Source of the DNA: Rhizomys pruinosus
Lineage: Eukaryota; Chordata; Mammalia; Rodentia; Spalacidae
Reading direction: 5' to 3'
Length of the DNA: 64,000 nt
Assembly: GCA_009823505.1 (NCBI GenBank)
Contig: VZQC01006901.1
Location: 462,613 to 526,612, forward strand
In this document: positions 57,927-64,000 of the stretch, in pieces
Position numbering within the stretch: the first letter of the stretch is position 1
Layout of the letters: each line of letters opens with the position of its first letter
Notes under the pieces: model-generated
What the model saw: only the letters and a program-made list of their open reading frames with translations
What the model was told of the DNA's origin: nothing
The model's database searches: none
Position numbers and translations under genes: made by a program

Positions 57927-58619
57927 TTTGTCTTCCTCACAGGTTTGCCATGGGCATAAAGAGGGCATAGAGGGAGCGTTATGAGTTGACACTATCTCAC
58001 CTGTGTGCCGCATTATTGTTAGACTCTGTTTGGAACCCTCTGCCATCACCTTTGTGGTTTGAATGTGAAATGTCCTACATAGGCTCATGGGTTTGAACAC
58101 TTGGTTCCCAGAGGGTGGCACTATTTGGGGAGGTCATGGCACCTTGAGGAAGTCAAGCCTTGTAGAAGGAAATGGGTCACTGAGGACAGGCCTTGAAGAT
58201 TGATAGCCTGGCCACCCTTCCTGTCTGCTCTCTGTTTTCTCGTCTTTCTGATGCTGTGACTCCCTCGCTGTGATGAACTGTATCTTTCTTACAGTCCACG
58301 ACGAAACAAACCCTTCCTCAAGTTGCTTGGTCAGACATTTTGTCACAGCCATGAGAAAAGTAACTCACACAACCACCGCGCTTGGCGGAACGCGAGCTGT
58401 GGGTGCCGTAACTAGATAGACATCGATGTGGCAATTCTTACTTATTCACATTGTCAAAAATGTAATTTGAGATACTCCCTCTTTTCAAACTGTGTGTCCT
58501 AGGTATCAGCTTTAACCTATAAAAAGACTTTAAAATGTTTTTCTTTTGCTGTACTCGCCATCTTTAAAAATCTCAGCCATGTATTTCAGACCACACTTAC
58601 ACGGGTGTCCTATAAGAAG
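57927..58619. other. Intergenic DNA with an unclassified interspersed repeat
   Basis: 58055-58380 has the style of a rodent interspersed repeat (GAATGTGAAATGTCC, CATAGGCTCATGGGTTTGAA, ending GAGAAAAGTAACTCACAC). I recognise the pattern but cannot assign the family with confidence. Confidence 0.45.
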
Positions 58620-58625
58620 TGCAAT

Positions 58626-58851
58626 TGGGGCTGGAGTGATGGCTCAGTGGTTAAGAGCACCGACTGCTCTTCCGGAGGACCCGGGTTCAATTCTCAGCAC
58701 CCACATGGCAGCTAAGAATCGTCTTTAACTCCAGTTCCAGGGGAATCTGACTCCTTCTGACCTCTGCGGCATTGCATGACATGGGTGTGTCAACCTACAT
58801 GCAGACAGTACACTCATACACATAAAAAATAATAAAATAAAATTTAAAAAA
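58626..58851 (+). repeat. B2/B3-type SINE
   Basis: Complete element. Short flanks TGCAAT (58620-58625, 58852-58857). Confidence 0.93.
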
Positions 58852-58860
58852 TGCAATCAA

Positions 58861-59020
58861 GCCAGGCATGTTGGCGCGTGCCTTTAATCCCAGCACTCGG
58901 GAGGCAGAGGTAGGTGGATCTCTGTGAGTTCAAGACCAGCCTGGTCTACATAGCGAGCTCCAGGCCAGCTGGGACTAAAGGGAGACCCTGTCTCAAAAAG
59001 ACCAAAAAAGAAAAGAAATA
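58861..59020 (+). repeat. B1 SINE
   Basis: Full-length B1 directly after the preceding B2, reusing its flank: CAATCAA at 58854-58860 and 59021-59027. Confidence 0.93.
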
Positions 59021-59027
59021 CAATCAA

Positions 59028-59812
59028 ATAATCACAATATTTGCTGTTTGATGTGATGTGCTTAAAGAGGCCAGACACCAGCGCCAGAGCATATAGGAAG
59101 TGGTAGGAAGAAGCATGGGGCCTGCTCTTAACTGCCAGGGACTTCGCAGTCTGGCTTGGGAGCCAAAGCTGAAGTCTAGACTCATGGACACAGCATATTA
59201 TCTGAGAAGAGGAGAGGCATCTGCATCCGAGTGGTTTGTGAAAACTTCATAGACGTTGAGCTTTGTATTCAGACCTTAAAGACTGATGCTTACTCTGTAA
59301 TCCTGGGAGCATAATTCAAAAGCTAAGGCCAGGGCCACCAAGCAGTGCAGATAACACAAACAGGATGATAAGTTGTTGTTGTTGTTGTTTTTTAAAGAGA
59401 TCTGAGTTGAATAGGGTAGACGCTGTGACATGTAGTAATGTACTCATATATGAGTAATGTCGGAATCAAAAAGCTGTTGATGCTTTCATGAGGAGAAAGT
59501 AAAATATCTACTTTCACCAGCCATGGAATATATATTTGTTTTAAAAGATGGAAGAGAGAAAGCTGTTTGCAGAAAATTTTCATTCTCACAGCTTCAGCAT
59601 AGTAATACATCCCTGGATCAGTCATACCAAAGTACAAAGTGAAAACTCAAAGTAATTCAATAGTAACTCACAAGAGTGAGAATTAACAAAGAGATCGCAA
59701 CCAAATGTCTAACCAGAGAATTTAGAAAATGACCTGCAAAATTAAAAGTAGGAAAGGAATGACAACATAAATCTATAAGGAATAAAAAGTAAATTAGAAG
59801 TTAACAAAATTA
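59028..59812. other. Single-copy intergenic DNA
   Basis: (GTT)6 at 59373-59390. Otherwise nothing recognised. Confidence 0.4.
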
Positions 59813-60035
59813 GGGCTGGAAAGATGACTTAATGGTTAAGAGCGCTGACTGCTCTTGCAGAGGACCTGGGTCTGATTCCCAGCACTGACATGGCGGCTAA
59901 GAACCGTCTTTAACTCCAGTTCCAGGGGAATCTGACGCCCTCTTCTGACCTCTGCAGCATTTCACAACATGGGTGCACCAACCTACATTTAGAAAGTACA
60001 CTCATACACATTTAAAAAAAAAAAAAAAGAAAAAA
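59813..60035 (+). repeat. B2/B3-type SINE
   Basis: GGGCTGGAAAGATGACTTAA head, B box partly mutated (GGGTCTGATTCCC), long A tail. Confidence 0.92.
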
Positions 60036-60105
60036 TCATAGATAAATATGAACTGGTCTCTTTAGGGAGGTAGAATAGACAGTCCTCTAGAAAGTATGCT
60101 CAACT

Positions 60106-60308
60106 GGGTCTGGAGAGCTGGCTCAGTGATTAAGAGCACTGACTGCTCTTGCAGAGGACCCAGGTTCAATTTCCAGCACCCACATGGCAGCTAACAACCC
60201 TTCATAACTCCAGTTGTAGGGGATTCGATGCCTTCTTCTTGCCCCCACAAGTACTGCATGACCTGGGTGCATTTGCAGGCAGGACCCTCATAGACACAAA
60301 ATAAAAGT
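60106..60308 (+). repeat. B3-type SINE (diverged)
   Basis: GGGTCTGGAGAGCTGGCTCA head, GGTTCAATTTCC B box, diverged 3' half ending CACAAAATAAAAGT. Confidence 0.88.
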
Positions 60309-60434
60309 ATACTTGACTAAAAAGGCAAGGAAAACATCAATAACTGGCATCTGAGAAGTCTGTAGAATTTCCGTTTCTTATCAATCTTGGTCCCTGAACT
60401 AACCTTGAGTGCCATATGTTTCTGTTCCTATTTT

Positions 60435-60525
60435 TCTAATGATCAAACTAAGGAGCCAAGAACCCAGGTTACTTTTTAAAGCCACACAACTAGTAAATGG
60501 TGAAATCATTACTGCAAGCCAGGTC
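60435..60525 (-). repeat. MIR fragment
   Basis: GATCAAACTAAGGAGCC, AAAGCCACACAACTAGTAAA: reverse MIR. Confidence 0.6.
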
Positions 60526-60616
60526 TCCTAGTTTGGTTGACTATTTCTCCAGTAATCTCATAGCTTCCTTTAGGGAGAGTATAAAAGAGGAAGAATGGAG
60601 CTTCCATTTTCCTACA

Positions 60617-62240
60617 GTGATTAAGGAGCTACTGTCACAAACTACCACAAGCCAGGTGGCTTACAACTTGGACTTTTGTTCTTCAGTTCTGAAGGCTGAA
60701 AGTCTGAAACTGGGGTAAGCAGCCACACTGAGGGGTGACAGCTCTGAAGGGAGAAGCTGTCTTCCTTCCTGATTTCGTTCTGGTGGTTTCTGGTAATCAT
60801 GCTTGGTATTCAATGTGCTCTTTTTTTATTTTTATTTTTATTGAAGCTCTGTGCATTTTATAGAAGATTACATTACAAATCAAATCTAGACCCGTGTTCC
60901 CCTCCCTACTCTCCCACCCCACCAGAGCTCATGCATTCTGCCAACATGTTTTTCATCTTTTTCTCAGTCTCTCTCAAAATTCTTGATGCAGAAGTTTACT
61001 GTTTCGAGCAGAAGTTCACTGTTTCAGTCCATTCTTGGACGAAGTCTTTTCTGTTGTTGTTGTTATTCCTTTCAACATGCATCACTCCCAAAAAGCTCAA
61101 GCAGCCCTGCACAAGAAATACAACTAGGTAATTGGCGCTAGCATCCACAGATGAGGGATACCATTTGTCGTTTTTTTTTCTGGGTCTGTGTTACTTCACT
61201 TAACATAATATCTTCTAGTTCTATCCATTTACCTGCAAAGTTCAGATGTCATCTTTCTTTACTGCTGCATAGAACTCCATTGTGTAGATGTACCACATTT
61301 TCTTTATCTACTCATTGGTTGAGGGGCACTTGGGTTGGTTCCAGCTCGTCGCAATAAACATGGCTGTGAATGTATCTCTGAGGTAAGATGAGTCTTGTGG
61401 GTATATACCCTGGAGTGTTATGACTGGGTCAGGTGGTAAGCTCATTTTGAGTCTTCCAAGGGTTCTCCACACTCCTTTCCATAGTGGCTGTATGAGTTTA
61501 CATTCCCACCAGCAGTGGATGAGTGTTCCCCTTTCCCCACAACCTCTCCAGCACTTGGTATCATTTTTTTTTTTTTTTGATCCTAGCTTATCGGAGTGAG
61601 ATGGTATCTTAAAGTGGTTTTAATTTGCATTTCCTTAATTATTAGCGATGTTGAACATTTTTTAATCAATGTGCTCTTAATCTCCTTCTCCATGACCACA
61701 TAGTATCTGCTTTGATAGCTCAGCTTCATTCTCAGCTTGGTTGGATTTGCAGTCACCAGGGAAACATGCCTCTTGGTATCTCTCTGAGGGTGTTTCCAGA
61801 AAGGTTGGACCTAGAAGGTAAGACCTCCTCTCCCATGGGCTGGTGTCCAGACTCAATAAAAAGGAGAAGGGAGCTGAGCAGGGTGCCTCGCTCTGCTTCC
61901 CTGCTGCAGACACAGGGTAACTAGCTGCCTGACCTTCCTGCTGCCCCTCCCTCACCTGGATAGACCGTATTCTTTTTTAAACCATAAGCCCCAACAAACA
62001 AAATTGCTTTTGTTGGGTATATGTTACAGCAAGAAGCGTCACTAAGACACACCCTGTATGTCTTCATTCCCTCTTCCCTCTGCATTTGTCTCCTGTTTTC
62101 TTCACCTACAAGGTGGATTAGGGCCCTCACACAGTAGAACCTACTCTTACTTAGTCACATCTGAAATGACTCTGTTTCCAAGTAATGACCCTACATTCTG
62201 AGTTTCCAGGAGGACACAAATTTTAGAGTTACTATTTAAC
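60617..62240. repeat. Ancient repeat interrupted by an L1
   Basis: 60617-60720 (CTGTCACAAACTACCACAAG, GGTGGCTTACAACTTGGA) and about 62060-62240 (GATTAGGGCCCTCACACAGT, CTGTTTCCAAGTAATGACCC) look like the two ends of one ancient LTR-type repeat (MLT1/MaLR-like). The L1 at 60823-61665 sits in between. Family assignment is tentative. Confidence 0.4.
60823..61665 (-). mobile_element. 5'-truncated L1 insertion
   Basis: 843 bp of L1: the 3'UTR (60823-61140) and the last part of ORF2 (61140-61665, homologous to 51300-51850). Flanked by a 13-bp target duplication TCAATGTGCTCTT (60810-60822, 61666-61678), cut at a TT/AA site as expected for the L1 endonuclease. Confidence 0.93.
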
Positions 62241-62978
62241 CCCAAACAATGTCCTTCTGATGATTTCAACAGCCTTTATTCTGCTCCGTCTACCTAGTGA
62301 GTCTGTGTAGGCATGCATCCATCCACCCTCCATCTTGCATCCATCAGTCATTTACCTGGTGCTTAAAGTGGGCCCACACTTAACTAGGAGAGTCTAAAGA
62401 TGTCACTAGGAATATGTGATCCTGGTCCCCACATAGGTGCACTTGTCTTAACTGCCGCAGCTACCCAGCAATGGAGGAGTAGCAAGAGAGGATGAGAGAG
62501 GAGGGGCTGTTGATGGATTTTACTATTTGTTGACCACTTCAAACCAGTTACTAGACAGAGATCTCTGTTTTAAAGTTGGATAAACACACACTTTAAAAAT
62601 CAGTTCCACAGACTTACAGTGTTTCTCAGTATAAACACAGTGGTTTCCATCAAGTTGAGTTACTTTCACAGGCAGATATGGTACTGAGGCATAGTGATGT
62701 GTAGTTGAAACTATGGGCCTCCAATCCAGAGGGCTCACAGGATAGTGAAATATCAAATGGGCTATTAGCTAGAACAATAGAGGATTCGGGTGTGCAGTAA
62801 ATATCTGAAGAGCAATATTGAGTGAGTTGCTTCCAGACATTTTTATGTTATGGCATTGATGTTAACGACGTGAGGAACCATCCTAATTTGCAGGAGATTG
62901 AGTGCCAGTAAGCAGCCCTTTTAGGGACGTCCTCAGAAACTGGTGAGTTGGTTACACAGATTTACAGACTTTTAAAAA
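62241..62978. other. Single-copy intergenic DNA
   Basis: Nothing recognised. Confidence 0.4.
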
Positions 62979-62992
62979 AGGAAGAAAGACAC

Positions 62993-63233
62993 TGGGGTTG
63001 GAGAGATGGCCTAACGGTTAAGAGTGCTGACCGCTCTTACGGAGGACCCGGGTTAGATCCCCAATACCCACATGGTGGCTGAGAACCATCTGAAACTCCA
63101 ATTCCAGGAGAACTCCAGTTCCAGGGGAATCAGACACCTTCTTCTGACCTCTGCGGTATTGCACGACACGGGTGTACAGACCTGCATGCAGACAGTACAT
63201 TCATACACATACAGAAATAAATTAAAAAAAAAA
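62993..63233 (+). repeat. B2/B3-type SINE with internal duplication
   Basis: Complete element with the CTCCAATTCCAGGAGAA block. Perfect 14-bp target duplication AGGAAGAAAGACAC (62979-62992, 63234-63247). Confidence 0.95.
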
Positions 63234-63331
63234 AGGAAGAAAGACACAATAGTAATTATGTAACAACAGTAGGAATAGTTAAGGGAGCAGAGGGAGGGGA
63301 CAAGGACTTTCTTTAAGGGGGAATCCCAGGC

Positions 63332-63525
63332 AGGGGATACAGTTCATGGGGAAAGCACTTGTCTGGCATGTGCAAGGTCCTCGGTTCAATCACCAGTAAG
63401 TGGGTGGCAGTCCTGGCATCTGGGAGGCTGAGGCAGCAGGATTGCCATGAGTTCAAATCCAATCTGAGCTACATAGTTTATAGCCAGCCTGGGGTGCATG
63501 ATGAGACCTTTTCTTAAGATACCAA
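63332..63525 (+). repeat. B4 SINE (ID-B1 fusion)
   Basis: ID-like tRNA part (GATACAGTTCATGGGGAAAG, GGTTCAATCACC) followed by an old B1 part (CTGGGAGGCTGAGGCAGCAG, GAGTTCAAATCC, AGCCTGGGGTGCATGATGAG). This order defines B4. Confidence 0.75.
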
Positions 63526-64000
63526 CTTCCTGTAAGTAAATAAAAATGTAAAGGGGCTGAGGGACCCCCAGCCGACCTCAAAGCTTCCTCATATGTCTAT
63601 TCTGTTCAACGCTGCATTCCCAATGCCTAGTAGAGCACCCAGCACGTGGGTAGAATTCAGTTTGCATTGGTCAAATACATAAACCGAGTACTGTTAAGCC
63701 AATGAACACTTGTGCTGAGCTGTGAAGACTATGAAGCATTTGAACCCTAAGAGAGAGAAGTAGGTGGGGTTGGAGGAGACGGTGAAAACAGAGAACTTGG
63801 GTGCAGTAACTGGTAAATGTGATGCATAGCGCACTCTAGTCTTTTCCTGTGGCTATTAATATACTTCTTGGGGAAGGCCCTTCAGACAATAAGTCTTATG
63901 TTTCCTCTATTCTTTTTCCATCCTCAAGACCTTCCCCCTCCTTTTGGGGCTTCCTTCCCTTTTCTCTGTTGGAAGAGACAATTCTCTATTTAGAAGGAGT
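63526..64000. other. Single-copy intergenic DNA
   Basis: Nothing recognised to the window edge. Confidence 0.4.

Noticed and set aside
1..64000. CRISPR array, operon or prokaryotic mobile system
   Set aside because: No regularly spaced repeats or compact gene strings; all evidence points to a rodent nuclear genome.

Overview
The window is nuclear DNA from a muroid rodent. It is dense in B1 SINEs (7SL-derived), in tRNA-derived B2/B3 SINEs and in L1 LINEs, and it contains one complete protein-coding gene. That gene is the intronless proto-oncogene Jun (c-Jun) on the minus strand: CDS 7263-8264, 333 codons, inferred transcript about 6098-9165. The species cannot be named from the sequence. The B2-type SINEs form a lineage-specific subfamily, and several carry an extra near-duplicate block in the body. 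The Gln/Pro and Gly tracts of Jun suggest a muroid that is neither laboratory mouse nor rat; this is an inference.

Layout. 1-4980: single-copy sequence with a few B1/B2 insertions. 4981-12515: the Jun domain, with no recognisable B1, B2 or L1. It holds the Jun 3'UTR with three AATAAA signals and a GU-rich decay element, the CDS, a long GC-rich 5'UTR and a promoter. In the promoter the MEF2, proximal TRE, CCAAT, GC-box and distal TRE sites all fall at the distances described for human JUN. A CpG island runs through to about 10260, where a consensus splice donor on the plus strand suggests a divergent noncoding transcript. 12516-28680: SINE-rich, with a 5S rRNA pseudogene, L1 3' ends, a bipartite L1-chimeric retrocopy, and two B2-B1 composite SINEs. 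28681-41300: SINE-poor single-copy DNA with ancient MIR pieces, an inverted duplication, and a second small CpG-rich patch at about 36985-37260 that looks like a promoter plus splice donor. 41300-47800: SINE-rich again. 47951-57926: a decayed endogenous retrovirus (LTR, tRNA-Ser-like primer site, gag remnants, second LTR) interrupted by a near full-length but broken antisense L1. That L1 is followed by three SINEs stacked in one target site. 57927-64000: SINEs, an L1 3' fragment inside an older repeat, and a B4 element.

How the parts relate. Jun encodes the AP-1 bZIP subunit that binds the two TRE/CRE-like sites in its own promoter, so autoregulation is visible in the sequence. The 3'UTR carries elements typical of a short-lived immediate-early mRNA. 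By knowledge of mammalian synteny, Mysm1 would lie beyond the left edge and Fggy beyond the right edge, but neither is visible here. I found no CRISPR array, operon, functional tRNA gene or other prokaryote-like system. The unusual signals are structural: chimeric retrocopies, nested insertions, inverted repeats and a candidate lncRNA promoter. No coordinates or identities were checked by alignment software.
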